Source of the DNA: Streptomyces sp. NBC_01551
GTDB taxonomy: Bacteria > Actinomycetota > Actinomycetes > Streptomycetales > Streptomycetaceae
Direction of reading: 5' to 3'
Length of the DNA stretch: 64,000 nt
Assembly (NCBI RefSeq): GCF_026339935.1
Contig: NZ_JAPEPX010000001.1
Coordinates: forward strand, 2,316,001-2,380,000
Positions 8,247-17,577 of the stretch are shown piece by piece (position 1 is the stretch's first letter; each line of letters starts with the position of its first letter). Both the position numbers and the translations under genes were made by a program. The notes under the pieces were generated by a model, which was not told the origin of the DNA, ran no database searches, and worked only from the letters and a program-made list of their open reading frames with translations.

Positions 8247-9437
8247 CTACCTCACCGCCGCGCAGTCCCCGGCGTCCAGCGACAGCCGGTACCCCCGCTT
8301 GACCACCGTCTGGATCAGCTTCGGCGCCCCCAGCGCCACCCGCAGCCGGGCCATCGCCGTCTCGACCGCGTGCTCGTCGCGCCCCGCGCCCGGCAGCACG
8401 CGCAGCAGCTCGGCGCGCCCCACCACCCATCCCGGCCGCCGGGCCAGCGCCCGCAGCAGGGCCATCCCGGCCGGCGGCACCGGCCGCAGCTCCGCGTCGA
8501 CCAGCACCGCGTGCCCGCGGATCTCCAGCCGCCGCCCGGCCACCGGCAGCACCCGGGCCCGCCCGGGCAGTTCCTGGCAGAGCAGCTGCACCAGCGGCCC
8601 GAGCCGGAACCGTTCCGGCTGGACGGTGGCCACCCCGTGCCCCTGGAGCGGCAGCGCGGTGACGGGCCCGACGCAGGCGCTGAGCACGTCCCCCCGCAGG
8701 GCGCCCAGCACGGCGTCCCGTACGCCCCGCTCCTCGGCCCGGGCCAGCAGCGAGGCCGCCGCCGGGGCCGAGGTGAAGCTGACCGCGTCCACCGACCCGG
8801 CGGCGACCGCGTCAAGCAGCCGGTCCAGCGGCGCGAGGTCCTCCGGCGGCATCCACCGGTACACCGGCACCACGACCACCTCGGCCCCGCCCTCCCGCAG
8901 CGCCTCGACGAACCCGGGCAGCGGCTCCCCGTGCAGCTGGAGCGCGACGCGCCGCCCGGCGACCCCGCCGGCGAGCAGCCGGTCCAGCACCTCGCCGAGG
9001 GACTCCGACTGCGGGGACCAGTCCTCGACGAGCCCCGCGGCCCGTACGGCCCCCTTCACCTTCGGCCCGCGCACCAGCAGTTCGGCGTCGCGCAGCCGGC
9101 TCAGCAGCTCCTCGCCGATCCCCCACCCCTCGGCGGCCTCGATCCACCCCCGGAACCCGATGGCCGTGGTGGCGACGACCGCGCAGGGCGGGTTGTCGAT
9201 GAGCTCCTTGGTGGCGGCGAGCAGCTCGGTGTCGTCGGCCAGCGGCACGATCCGCAGCGCGGGCGCGTGCAGCACCTGGGCGCCGCGCCGCCGCAGCAGC
9301 GCGATGAGGTCGTCGGCGCGGCGGGCGGCGGTGACCCCGACGGTGAATCCCGCCAGCGGTCCCGTCCCGTTCCCGGCGCCGGCGTTCGGACCGGTCGGGG
9401 CGTCGGGCCGTGGTCCGGTGTGCGTGTGGTCGTCCAT
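8247..9437 (-). CDS. nnaR: HemD-like/winged-helix regulator of nitrate and nitrite use, NnaR type
   Basis: A 396-residue fusion. Residues about 28-270 resemble uroporphyrinogen-III synthase (GFTVGVTAARRADDL, DAVSFTSAPAAASLL, SACVGPVTA). Residues about 290-390 form an OmpR-type winged helix (AGMALLRALARRPGWVVGRAELLRVL, ending QTVVKRGYRLSL). This architecture next to narK matches NnaR, described in S. coelicolor as a GlnR target that works with GlnR on nitrate/nitrite assimilation genes. Real haem synthesis is unlikely as its main job. The start ATG follows AAGG by a short spacer. It lies 106 bases downstream of narK, and that gap contains a weak GlnR-like box (9522-9537). Confidence 0.88.
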   Translation of the reverse strand: MDDHTHTGPRPDAPTGPNAGAGNGTGPLAGFTVGVTAARRADDLIALLRRRGAQVLHAPALRIVPLADDTELLAATKELIDNPPCAVVATTAIGFRGWIEAAEGWGIGEELLSRLRDAELLVRGPKVKGAVRAAGLVEDWSPQSESLGEVLDRLLAGGVAGRRVALQLHGEPLPGFVEALREGGAEVVVVPVYRWMPPEDLAPLDRLLDAVAAGSVDAVSFTSAPAAASLLARAEERGVRDAVLGALRGDVLSACVGPVTALPLQGHGVATVQPERFRLGPLVQLLCQELPGRARVLPVAGRRLEIRGHAVLVDAELRPVPPAGMALLRALARRPGWVVGRAELLRVLPGAGRDEHAVETAMARLRVALGAPKLIQTVVKRGYRLSLDAGDCAAVR

Positions 9438-9543
9438 CGTGACCTGCCTTGCCAGTGGGTCGGTATCGCGGGGGCTGGAACGGAGCCTGCCAACAGGCCG
9501 TGTCAGGCTCGGTTCCGCCGCATTTCGGCGTCGTTAACCGCCG

Positions 9544-10914
9544 TTACACCGAGGTGAGCTGGGGTTTCGCCGCCGCGCCCGCCGCCGGGGCGATCACGGC
9601 CGCGGGGCGCCGAAGGTATACCGCCCATGTCACCGCGCAGCACACGGCGTAGAAGGCGAGGAAGGTGACGAACGCGGCCGTTCCGGTGCCGGAGCTCAAG
9701 AAGGCCTCCCGGAACACCAGGTTGATGCCGAGTCCGCCGAGCGCGCCGACGGCGCCGATCAGTCCCATCGCGGCGCCGGACAGCCGGCGCCCGTAGGCGG
9801 CCGCGGCCTCGCCGTCCATGCCGCGGGCGAGCGCCTTGGCCTGGAAGATGCCGGGGATCATCTTGTACGTGGAGCCGTTGCCGAGCCCGCTCAGCGCGAA
9901 CAGGGCCACGAAGCCGATGAGGAACACCGGCAGGGACTCCCGTACCGAGGCCAGGACGACCACCCCGGTCGCCGCGGCCATCGCCACGAACGTGCCGAGG
10001 GTGATGCGCGCCCCGCCGAAGCGGTCGGCGAGCGCCCCGCCCACGGGCCGGATCAGCGAGCCGAGCAGAGGCCCGATGAAGGTCAGCGAGGCGGCCTGGA
10101 GCGGGGTGCGCCCGAACTGCGTCTGGAGGACCAGTCCGAAGGCGAAGCTGTAGCCGATGAAGGACCCGAAGGTGCCGATGTACAGGAACGCCATGATCCA
10201 GGTGTGGGCGTCCCGTACGGCCTCGCGCACCGCGCCGGTGTCGTTGCTCACGGGGGCCAGGTTGTCCATGCGCACGAGGGCCAGCGCGGCCGCGATCACG
10301 ATCAGCGGGACGTACGCGGCCAGCAGCAGCCGCGGGTGTCCGGCCCCGGCGGTCCCGATGATCAGCAGCGCGACGAGCTGCACCACGGGCACGCCGATGT
10401 TCCCGCCGCCCGCGTTGAGGCCGAGCGCCCAGCCCTTCTTGCGCAGCGGGAAGAAGGCGTTGATGTTGGTCATGGAGGAGGCGAAGTTGCCGCCGCCCAC
10501 GCCGGTCAGCGCGGCCACCGCGAGGAAGGTGCCGTAGGAGGTGCCGGGCTCCATGACCACCAGCGCGGCCACGGTCGGCGCGAGCAGCAGCAGCGCGCTG
10601 ACGACGGTCCAGTTGCGCCCGCCGAACCGGGCGACGGCGAAGGTGTAGGGCACCCGGACCAGGGCGCCGACGAAGGTGGCGGTCGCGATCAGGAAGAACT
10701 TGCCGGCCGGGTCGATGCCGTACTGGGGGCCCATGAAGAGCACCATCACCGACCACAGGGACCAGATGGAGAACCCGATGTGCTCGGAGAGCACGGAGTA
10801 GACGAGGTTGCGGCGGGCGATCCGCTCGCCCGACTCCCTCCAGAACACGTCGTCTTCGGGATCCCACCGCTCGATCCAGCGGCCCCCCTTGCGCGGTGCG
10901 GTCGTACCGGTCAT
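9544..10914 (-). CDS. narK: Nitrate/nitrite transporter, MFS NNP family
   Basis: A 456-residue 12-helix membrane protein of the nitrate-nitrite porter family. The two nitrate-signature glycine-rich segments are present: TGVGGGNFASSMTNINAFFP and ALGLNAGGGNIGVPVVQ. It imports nitrate and/or exports nitrite. The start is ATG 10914, with GGAGG six bases upstream; an adjacent GTG at 10917 is too close. It is followed in the same direction by nnaR. A perfect GlnR-type box and a second near-match lie in the 97 bases upstream, so nitrogen-limitation control is likely (inference). Confidence 0.93.
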   Translation of the reverse strand: MTGTTAPRKGGRWIERWDPEDDVFWRESGERIARRNLVYSVLSEHIGFSIWSLWSVMVLFMGPQYGIDPAGKFFLIATATFVGALVRVPYTFAVARFGGRNWTVVSALLLLAPTVAALVVMEPGTSYGTFLAVAALTGVGGGNFASSMTNINAFFPLRKKGWALGLNAGGGNIGVPVVQLVALLIIGTAGAGHPRLLLAAYVPLIVIAAALALVRMDNLAPVSNDTGAVREAVRDAHTWIMAFLYIGTFGSFIGYSFAFGLVLQTQFGRTPLQAASLTFIGPLLGSLIRPVGGALADRFGGARITLGTFVAMAAATGVVVLASVRESLPVFLIGFVALFALSGLGNGSTYKMIPGIFQAKALARGMDGEAAAAYGRRLSGAAMGLIGAVGALGGLGINLVFREAFLSSGTGTAAFVTFLAFYAVCCAVTWAVYLRRPAAVIAPAAGAAAKPQLTSV

Positions 10915-10943
10915 CACACGCCTCCACTGCTGTCTCGTCCGTG

Positions 10944-11004
10944 GTGACGATCCTAGGAACGGCGCGTTTCGGCCCCGGTCCCCGCCCGGTGACCGGCGCG
11001 AAAC
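10944..11004. promoter_or_regulatory. Pair of GlnR-type boxes upstream of narK
   Basis: At 10989-11004, GTGAC-cggcgc-GAAAC matches the recalled GlnR consensus gTnAC-n6-GaAAC at every defined base. At 10944-10960, GTGAC-n7-GGAAC is close, with one extra spacer base. Both lie within 90 bases of the narK start and outside the LysR coding region. Confidence 0.6.
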
Positions 11005-11011
11005 CTTGGAC

Positions 11012-11977
11012 TCACCCCCGGTCGGCGACGGGTGTGAGCGCCGCCGGCAGCCAGCTCCCAGAGGGTGTTTCCAGCCAGCCCCGCTCGGCCGCGAGCCCGG
11101 CGGCGGCCTCGGCGAGCGCGTCCAGGCCGGGATGGGTGAACCCCTTGCGCCACACCATCGCCAGCGGTGACAGCGGCACGGGCCCGACCAGCGGTCGTTT
11201 CACGCTGCCCGGCATGTCGGGAAAGTCCACGGTCACGAGCACCGGGTTGCGGGTTTTGGCCATCACCCTGCGGAACTCCTCCTTGCCCACGGCGACGGGC
11301 GCGGGCGGCGCCGGCGCGATGCCCCGCCCGGCGAACAGTTCGCGGGCCAGCCCGGTCCACTCCAGGGTCCGCGGATTGCCGGCCCCGACGTACACGGTCT
11401 CCCCGGCGAGCGCGTCCAGCGGTACGTCCTCCAGCGCGGCCAGCGGATGCCCCTCGGGCAGCAGGACGGCGAGCGGCTCGTACCGTACGGGCCGGTACGC
11501 GAGCCGGGCCCGCAGACCCGCGTCCAGCCCGGCGGCGTACCCGAAGGACACGTCGAGGCGCCCGGCGGCGATCTCCCGGGCGGCGTGGGTGAGCCCGCTC
11601 TCGAACCGGGCCATCAGCTCGCACCCCGGGGCCAGTTCCCGGGCCCGCTCCAGCACGGCGCGTCCGCTGCTCGGGCCGTCGGTGTTCAGGTCGACGAGCA
11701 GCGCCCGGGGCCCGCCGAAGGCGGCGGCGAGCTCCTCGTGGGCCAGCAGCACCCGCCGGGCCGGCGGCAGCAGCCGCTCCCCGTCGGCGGTCAGCTCGAC
11801 GGCGCGGGTGGTGCGTACGAAGAGCGCCGCGCCCAGCATCTGTTCGAGGCGCCGGACGTCCCTGCTGAGGGCCTGCTGGGCGACGTACAACCGGGCGGCG
11901 GCCCGGGTGAAGTGCAACTCCTCGGCCACGGCGACGAACCCGCGCAGCAGGCGGGGTTCCACATCACGGGGTATCAC
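11012..11977 (-). CDS. LysR-family transcription regulator
   Basis: A 321-residue LysR protein. The N-terminal helix-turn-helix is clear (LLRGFVAVAEELHFTRAAARLYVAQQALSRDVRRLEQ), followed by a co-inducer domain. The effector is unknown. The start GTG at 11977 has no clear ribosome site; GTG at 11962 is a possible alternative. It is divergent from an MFS efflux-type gene, separated by 84 bases. This is the classic LysR arrangement, so it probably controls that transporter (inference). Confidence 0.92.
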   Translation of the reverse strand: MIPRDVEPRLLRGFVAVAEELHFTRAAARLYVAQQALSRDVRRLEQMLGAALFVRTTRAVELTADGERLLPPARRVLLAHEELAAAFGGPRALLVDLNTDGPSSGRAVLERARELAPGCELMARFESGLTHAAREIAAGRLDVSFGYAAGLDAGLRARLAYRPVRYEPLAVLLPEGHPLAALEDVPLDALAGETVYVGAGNPRTLEWTGLARELFAGRGIAPAPPAPVAVGKEEFRRVMAKTRNPVLVTVDFPDMPGSVKRPLVGPVPLSPLAMVWRKGFTHPGLDALAEAAAGLAAERGWLETPSGSWLPAALTPVADRG

Positions 11978-12061
11978 GCACGGAGACTAACAACAGGAGG
12001 CGGTCAATCACCGGGGAACAGGTGTTGGACGCCGGCCCGGCCCGCCCCGGAGCCTTGATCC

Positions 12062-13378
12062 ATGCCCGCAGCTCCCGCAGCCCCCGCCACTCCCGCGACC
12101 CGCCTCATGGCCGTCACCGGCTCCACGCTCGTCCTCGCCGACCTGCCGCGCCCGACCCGCACGCCGCACCCGCCGCGGCGCGCCCGCCGGTCCGCCGTCG
12201 CCCCGTACCGGAGCCTGTTCGCCCTCCCCGGCACCCGCGCCTTCACCGCCGGGAACCTGATCGCCCGCCTCCCCATGGGCATGTTCGGGATCAGCGCGGT
12301 CATGATGATCGCCGGGCAGCGCGGCTCGTACGCCCTCGCCGGCGCCGTCACCGCGACCGGGCTGGCCGCCACCGCGGTCGTCGCGCCCTGGACGGCCCGG
12401 CTCATCGACCGCCACGGCCAGGCCCGGATCGCCGTCCCGGCCACCCTGATCGCGGTCCTCGGCTCGCTCTCGCTCGTCCTGTGCGTCGCCCGCGACGCCC
12501 CGGCGTGGACCCTGTTCGCCTCGTACGCGGCGACCGCGACGACCCCCAACATCGGCGGCATGTCCCGGGCCCGCTGGACCCTGCTGCTGCGCGGCTCCCC
12601 CGGCGCGCACCACACCGCGATGTCCTTCGAACAGGCCGCCGACGAACTCTGCTTCATGCTCGGCCCGGTCCTCGCGGCGTTCCTGTGCACCGCCGTCTTC
12701 CCGGAGGCGGGCACCCTGACCGGCGCGCTGCTGCTCCTGACCGGCATGCTGATCTTCACCTCGCAGCGCGCGACGGAGCCGGCGCCGTCGGGCACCCCGG
12801 CGACCCGGCAGCCGTCCCCGCTGCGGCCGCTCCTTCCCCTCCTGGCCCTCTTCGGCTGCCTGGGCGTGCTCTTCGGCTCGATGGAGGTCACCTCGATCGC
12901 CCACCTCGACGCGCGGGGCCTGGGCGCCGCCTCCGGCCCGGTACTGGCCCTCCAGGCGGCCGGCTCCTGCGCGGCCGGCCTGCTCTACGGCACCCGGCGT
13001 CCGCGCGGCCTGCGGACCTGCCTGCTCGCGATGGCCGCCGCGATGACCCTGCCGTGGGCGGCCGCGGCCACCGGCTCGCTCCCGCTGCTCGCCGGCGCGC
13101 TGCTGCTGGCGGGCATGGCGACGGCCCCGACGATGGTCACCGCCATGTCCGAGGTCCACGCCCTCGCCCCGGAGGGCCGCCTCAACGAGTCCATGACCCT
13201 GGCCGTGACCGCCATCCTCACCGGCATCGCCGCCGGCTCCGCCACCGCCGGCGCCGCCGTCGACCACCTCGGTCCCACGATCCCCTACGCCCTGCCGGCG
13301 GCCGCGGCCCTCCTGGCCCTCGCGGCTCTCGCGGCCCGCTTGACCCGTTCACCGGGATCGGCCGGCCCGGGCCACTGA
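12062..13378 (+). CDS. MFS transporter, probable efflux pump
   Basis: A 438-residue major facilitator protein. After a Pro/Arg/Ala-rich cytoplasmic N-tail (residues 1-50) come about 12 hydrophobic segments (for example NLIARLPMGMFGISAVMMIAG, LGPVLAAFLCTAVFP). The loop between helices 2 and 3 reads ARLIDRHGQARIA, an MFS motif A-like stretch. The substrate is unknown. GGAG nine bases before ATG supports the start. It is divergent from the LysR gene and ends in a strong hairpin shared with tmRNA. Confidence 0.9.
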   Translation: MPAAPAAPATPATRLMAVTGSTLVLADLPRPTRTPHPPRRARRSAVAPYRSLFALPGTRAFTAGNLIARLPMGMFGISAVMMIAGQRGSYALAGAVTATGLAATAVVAPWTARLIDRHGQARIAVPATLIAVLGSLSLVLCVARDAPAWTLFASYAATATTPNIGGMSRARWTLLLRGSPGAHHTAMSFEQAADELCFMLGPVLAAFLCTAVFPEAGTLTGALLLLTGMLIFTSQRATEPAPSGTPATRQPSPLRPLLPLLALFGCLGVLFGSMEVTSIAHLDARGLGAASGPVLALQAAGSCAAGLLYGTRRPRGLRTCLLAMAAAMTLPWAAAATGSLPLLAGALLLAGMATAPTMVTAMSEVHALAPEGRLNESMTLAVTAILTGIAAGSATAGAAVDHLGPTIPYALPAAAALLALAALAARLTRSPGSAGPGH

Positions 13379-13397
13379 CGCCGCGGTCCGGACATGA

Positions 13398-13433
13398 CGA
13401 AGGCCCCGCAGCCTTGAGGCTGCGGGGCCTTCG
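13398..13433. terminator. Bidirectional terminator between MFS gene and tmRNA
   Basis: Perfect 16-bp stem (cgaaggccccgcagcc and complement) with loop ttga. It serves the rightward MFS gene and the leftward tmRNA. Confidence 0.9.
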
Positions 13434-13448
13434 CCCACATGGGATGAG

Positions 13449-13834
13449 TGGAGATGGCGGGAATCGAACCCGCGTCCAACGGTGCAGAAGCAGGGCTTCT
13501 CCGAGCGCAGTCCGCTACGAGTTTCTCGGCCCCGGAGATCACACGGACAAGTCTCCGACGGGCTCAGTCACTGTTTGATTTCCCTCCAACCCCCGTGACC
13601 GGGGCTAGAGGTTTAGATCCCTAGTTGACGCCAGGATCCGGACCGGGACCACTTCCGGGCTGACGCTCCTCACAGAGGCTTCAGCTCACTGTTATTAGGC
13701 AGCGAGGGTGAAGCGGGAGTTATCGCTCTTGGAGTTGGCGATTATTTTTTGCGACATGTGGTTAGCGAGATCATTGCCGCTTCCTCGGCTCGCTTCCCCT
13801 GCATCGACATCCGCTGTCGAAACCGATCATCCCC
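13449..13834 (-). ncRNA. ssrA: Transfer-messenger RNA
   Basis: tmRNA rescues stalled ribosomes and tags the nascent chain for proteolysis, working with SmpB, which is encoded just upstream. The 5' end GGGGATGATCGGTTTCGAC pairs with the 3' acceptor CATCTCC; the T-arm GGTTCGATTCCCGCC is present; CCA is not encoded. About 386 bases. The internal reading frame at 13739-13695 codes ANSKSDNSRFTLAA and then a double stop TAA TAA; the Leu-Ala-Ala end is the usual protease signal. The exact 3' end is inferred from the acceptor pairing. Confidence 0.93.
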
Positions 13835-13918
13835 ATGTTGTTTTTTCAAAGTGCTCCACCCCGGGGGGTGGTGCGCTGACGCCATGGTACGCGAAGTGGA
13901 CCACGGGATGCCAGGAGA

Positions 13919-14404
13919 TTACAGCTGACCGCGCTCCTTGCGCTTCACGGCCGAGATCACCCGGTTCGTCTCGCGCGTGTCCTGCTTCTCGCGCAGGGCC
14001 TGGCGCTTGTCGTACTCCTTCTTGCCCTTCGCCAGCGCGATCTCGACCTTCGCCCGGCCGTCCTTGAAGTACAGCGAGAGCGGCACGATCGTGTTGCCCG
14101 TCTCGCCGGTCTTCGAGTCCAGCTTGTCGATCTCCTCGCGGTGCAGGAGGAGCTTGCGCTTGCGGCGGGCGCTGTGGTTGGTCCAGGTGCCCTGGCTGTA
14201 CTCCGGCACGTGCACGTTGTAGAGCCAGGCCTCGCCGCTCTCCACCGACACGAAGCCGTCCACCAGCGAGGCACGGCCCTGGCGCAGGGACTTGACCTCG
14301 GTACCCGTGAGCACGAGGCCGCACTCGTAGGTGTCGATGATCGTGTAGTCGTGCCGCGCCTTCTTGTTCTGGGCGATCAGCTTGCGCCCTTTTTCCTTAG
14401 CCAT
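13919..14404 (-). CDS. smpB: SsrA-binding protein SmpB
   Basis: 161 residues, normal length. It binds the tRNA-like end of tmRNA and delivers it to stalled ribosomes. Recognised by [40 protein letters not shown], the [10 protein letters not shown] segment and the basic tail [18 protein letters not shown]. It lies directly upstream of ssrA (84 bases) in the same direction, as in other Streptomyces. The preceding S41 protease gene ends 18 bases away, suggesting one transcript. Confidence 0.98.
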   Translation of the reverse strand: MAKEKGRKLIAQNKKARHDYTIIDTYECGLVLTGTEVKSLRQGRASLVDGFVSVESGEAWLYNVHVPEYSQGTWTNHSARRKRKLLLHREEIDKLDSKTGETGNTIVPLSLYFKDGRAKVEIALAKGKKEYDKRQALREKQDTRETNRVISAVKRKERGQL

Positions 14405-14422
14405 AGTGCGGTCATTTTCGCA

Positions 14423-15613
14423 CTACGGACCCACCCCGAGGCCACCCAATACCGTGCGGGCCCGTTCCTCGGCCCGCTCGTCGGCCGCCAGGTCCGGGGT
14501 GATGCCGCCGCCGTCCAGGCTGCGGCCCGCCGGCGTGCGGTACGTGCCCACCGTCAGCTCCGCCACCGAGCCGTCCGGGAGCCGCGTCGGCATCTGCACC
14601 GAGCCCTTGCCGAAGGTCCGGGTCCCGACGGTCACCGCCCGGCCGCGGTCCTGGAGGGCGCCCGTCACCAGTTCGGCCGCGCTCATCGTGCCGCCGTCGA
14701 CCAGCGCCACCAAGGGCCGCGCGGTGTCCCCGCCGCGGGCCGCGTACAGGGCGCGCTCGGTTCCCCGTACGTCGTACGTCGCCACGAGCCCGCCGTCGAG
14801 GAAGGCGGAGGCGGCCGTCACCGCCTCGGTGACCAGCCCGCCCGGGTTGCCGCGCAGGTCCAGCATCAGCCGGGCGTCGGCCGGGGCCGCGCGGACGGCC
14901 GCGCGGACGCGTTCGCCGGAGCCGCGGGTGAAGGAGGCGACCTTGATGACGGTGATCCCGCCGGGGAGCTCCCGTACGGTCACGGGCTCGGCGCGCAGCT
15001 GTTCGCGCCGGACGGTCTCGCTGTAGTCGGCGCCGTCCCGGCTGAGGCACAAGGCGGCCGGGGTGCCGGCCGCCCCCCGCAGCAGGGCCACCACCTCGGC
15101 GACGGGCAGGCCGGTGACGGAGTGGCCGTCGACGCCGAGCAGCCGGTCCCCGGCGCGCAGTCCGGCGCGGGCGGCGGGCCCGCCGGGCTGGACGCGTTCG
15201 ATCTCGATGCGGCCGGCGCGGCCGCGCTCGACCCACAGCCCGACGCCGGTCCAGCGGCCGTCGAGGTCCTCGGCGAAGGCGGCGTACTCGCCCTGGTCGT
15301 AGACGGTGCCCCAGCGGTCGCCGCTGCGGCTGACCACCTCCTGGGCCGCTTTCTTGCCCGACTTGCCCTCGGCGACGGCCTCGGCGGCGGCGCGGGCGAC
15401 GGCTTCCCGGTCGGCGGTGCCGACCGCGCGGGGCGACGGGGAGGCGGAACTTCCCGGGGGCGCGGAGGTTAACCCCCCGGCGTCCGTGGCGCCGGCGCGG
15501 TCCCAGCAGCCGGTGCCCGCGGCGGTGGCGACGGCCGCGACGAAGGCCAACGTCAAGACGGCCCCGCGACGCAGGTCGCGGGGCCGGAGACAGAAGGCGG
15601 GCAGTCCCGGCAT
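14423..15613 (-). CDS. S41 carboxy-terminal processing protease
   Basis: A 396-residue membrane-anchored or exported serine protease. A basic N-terminus and hydrophobic segment (GAVLTLAFVAAVATAAGTGC) precede a PDZ domain (RIEIERVQPGGPAARAGLRAGDRLLGVDG) and the catalytic core (LMLDLRGNPGGLV). Catalytic Ser is in GGTMSAAELVTGALQD (about residue 310) and Lys in TFGKGSVQ (about 333). A lipobox is not convincing. The start at 15613 was chosen so that the signal segment begins normally. It lies between ftsX and smpB in one direction, so it is probably co-transcribed with ftsEX. Its substrates are unknown. Confidence 0.9.
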   Translation of the reverse strand: MPGLPAFCLRPRDLRRGAVLTLAFVAAVATAAGTGCWDRAGATDAGGLTSAPPGSSASPSPRAVGTADREAVARAAAEAVAEGKSGKKAAQEVVSRSGDRWGTVYDQGEYAAFAEDLDGRWTGVGLWVERGRAGRIEIERVQPGGPAARAGLRAGDRLLGVDGHSVTGLPVAEVVALLRGAAGTPAALCLSRDGADYSETVRREQLRAEPVTVRELPGGITVIKVASFTRGSGERVRAAVRAAPADARLMLDLRGNPGGLVTEAVTAASAFLDGGLVATYDVRGTERALYAARGGDTARPLVALVDGGTMSAAELVTGALQDRGRAVTVGTRTFGKGSVQMPTRLPDGSVAELTVGTYRTPAGRSLDGGGITPDLAADERAEERARTVLGGLGVGP

Positions 15614-15680
15614 GGCGCCGAGTCTAGGACAAGCCCCGCGCCGGTACGGATGGTTGACCGGACCGCGCACGGGGCGCTTG

Positions 15681-16643
15681 TCACACCTTCAGGTACTTGC
15701 GCAACGCGACGAACGCCGCCAGGGAGGGCATCAGCACCCCGATGACCAGCACCAGCGGGAGCTTGGTGAGGACGGAGTCCCAGCCGATGAAGTTGATCAG
15801 CTCCATCTTCGAGCGCAGCGAGGCTCCGTGGTCGATCACGAAGTACTGGCCGGCGCCGAGCATGCCGCAGGCGAACACGGCGCCGATGAGGCCGGCGAAC
15901 GCGGCCTCCATGATGAACGGGACCTGGATGTAGAAGCTGGAGGCGCCGACGAGCCGCATGATCCCGGTCTCGCGGCGGCGGCTGAACGCCGAGACGCGGA
16001 CCGTGTTGACGATCAGCAGCAGCGCCACCACCAGCATGATCAGCATGATGCCGAGGGCCGCCCAGTTGAGGTAGCCGAGCATCGAGAAGAGGTCGTCGAG
16101 CTGGTTGTGCTGGTCCTCGACGGACTGGACGCCGTCGCGGCCCGCGAACGAGCTGGTGATGACCTTGTACTTCTCCGGCTGCTTGAGCTTCACCCGGAAG
16201 GAGTCGGGCATCTGGTCCGGGGTGATCACCGAGGCCAGGGCGGTGTGGCCGAAGCGCTCCTTGTAGTGCTTGTAGGCCTCGTCCGAGGATTCGTAGTGGA
16301 CCGTCGCGACGAGGTCCATCGCCTTGAGGTCGGTCTCGATGGACTTCTTCTGCTCGGCGGTCACCGCGCCCTTGGAACAGACCGCGCTCGCGGCCGCGGC
16401 GGCGGCGTCCGTCCCGTTCTTGGCGTCGGCGCTGTCCTTCGCGTCGGCCTCGTTGCAGAGGTAGATCGAGACGTTGACCTTGTCGTACCAGTACCCCTTC
16501 ATCGCGCTCACCTGGTCGCGCATGAGCAGGGAGCCACCGAACAGGGCCAGCGACAGGGCGACGGAGATGATGACCGCGAAGGTCATCGTGAGATTGCGAC
16601 GGAGACCGACGCCGATCTCCGACATGACGAACTGGGCGCGCAT
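15681..16643 (-). CDS. ftsX: Cell division protein FtsX
   Basis: A 320-residue permease-like partner of FtsE. The pair controls peptidoglycan hydrolases at division sites. One N-terminal helix (TMTFAVIISVALSLALFGGSLL), an extracytoplasmic domain of about 170 residues, and three C-terminal helices give the FtsX layout. The extracytoplasmic domain includes an Ala/Asp-rich stretch with two Cys (residues about 62 and 89) that could form a disulphide. It starts 17 bases after the ftsE stop. Confidence 0.97.
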   Translation of the reverse strand: MRAQFVMSEIGVGLRRNLTMTFAVIISVALSLALFGGSLLMRDQVSAMKGYWYDKVNVSIYLCNEADAKDSADAKNGTDAAAAAASAVCSKGAVTAEQKKSIETDLKAMDLVATVHYESSDEAYKHYKERFGHTALASVITPDQMPDSFRVKLKQPEKYKVITSSFAGRDGVQSVEDQHNQLDDLFSMLGYLNWAALGIMLIMLVVALLLIVNTVRVSAFSRRRETGIMRLVGASSFYIQVPFIMEAAFAGLIGAVFACGMLGAGQYFVIDHGASLRSKMELINFIGWDSVLTKLPLVLVIGVLMPSLAAFVALRKYLKV

Positions 16644-16660
16644 CGCGTCTCAGGTGCCTT

Positions 16661-17350
16661 TCAGTGCTGGTAGCCGTAGACGCCGCGCGACTGGTCGCGG
16701 ACGAGACGGCCCTGTTCGAGTTCGATGACGCGCTTGCGCATCTGGTCCACGATCTGCTGGTCGTGCGTCGCCATGATCACGGTGGTGCCGGTCCGGTTGA
16801 TCCGGTCCAGCAGCTTCATGATCCCGACGGAGGTCTGCGGGTCGAGGTTTCCGGTGGGCTCGTCCGCGATCAGCAGGGCCGGGCGGTTGACGAAGGCGCG
16901 GGCGATGGCGACGCGCTGCTGCTCACCGCCGGAGAGCTCGCCGGGCATCCGCTCCTCCTTGCCGCCGAGGCCGACCAGCTCCAGGACCTGCGGGACGGCC
17001 TTGCGGATCTCGCCTCTCGGCTTGCCGATGACCTCCTGCGCGAAGGCGACGTTCTCGGCCACGGTCTTGTTGGGGAGGAGGCGGAAATCCTGGAACACGG
17101 TCCCCAGCTGGCGCCGCATGTGCGGGACCTTCCAGTTGGAGAGCTTGGCGAGGTCCTTGCCCAGCACGTGCACCTGGCCGTGGCTCGCCCGTTCCTCGCG
17201 CAGCACGAGCCGCAGGAAGGTGGACTTGCCGGAGCCGGAGGAGCCGACCAGGAAGACGAACTCGCCCTTCGCGATGTCCAGGGAGACATCTCTGAGTGCG
17301 GGACGGTTCTGCTTCGGGTAGGACTTGGAGACGCTGTCGAATCGGATCAC
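16661..17350 (-). CDS. ftsE: Cell division ATP-binding protein FtsE
   Basis: A 229-residue ABC ATPase energising FtsX. Walker [14 protein letters not shown], signature [14 protein letters not shown], Walker [13 protein letters not shown] and the switch His in [12 protein letters not shown] are all intact. Start is GTG at 17350 ([14 protein letters not shown]) with a weak ribosome site. First gene of the ftsE-ftsX-protease-smpB run. Confidence 0.97.
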   Translation of the reverse strand: MIRFDSVSKSYPKQNRPALRDVSLDIAKGEFVFLVGSSGSGKSTFLRLVLREERASHGQVHVLGKDLAKLSNWKVPHMRRQLGTVFQDFRLLPNKTVAENVAFAQEVIGKPRGEIRKAVPQVLELVGLGGKEERMPGELSGGEQQRVAIARAFVNRPALLIADEPTGNLDPQTSVGIMKLLDRINRTGTTVIMATHDQQIVDQMRKRVIELEQGRLVRDQSRGVYGYQH

Positions 17351-17577
17351 GGGTGCACCACGGTCGCCGGGAGTAGGTGTGCGTGACCCTACGCGAACGG
17401 GCGGGCGGTGGGGACCCGGCGTCCGGAGTTGCCCGATATATCCCCCGGTCCCGGAGGGGCCCGATCGTGATTGCCCGGACGGGCCGCGCCGAATGTCGTG
17501 GGAGCTGGCACAGTGGTAGGGGGAACGGTCTCGTTCCCGAAGCCGTTAGGTGTACGAGGGGACGAGAGGAGGAGCGC

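Noticed and set aside
8247..9437. Housekeeping uroporphyrinogen-III synthase (hemD)
   Set aside because: The fused winged helix and narK neighbour fit the NnaR regulator; a separate hemD is expected with other hem genes.
13708..14067. Open frames across the tmRNA gene and smpB end
   Set aside because: They run over a structured RNA gene and have no family resemblance.
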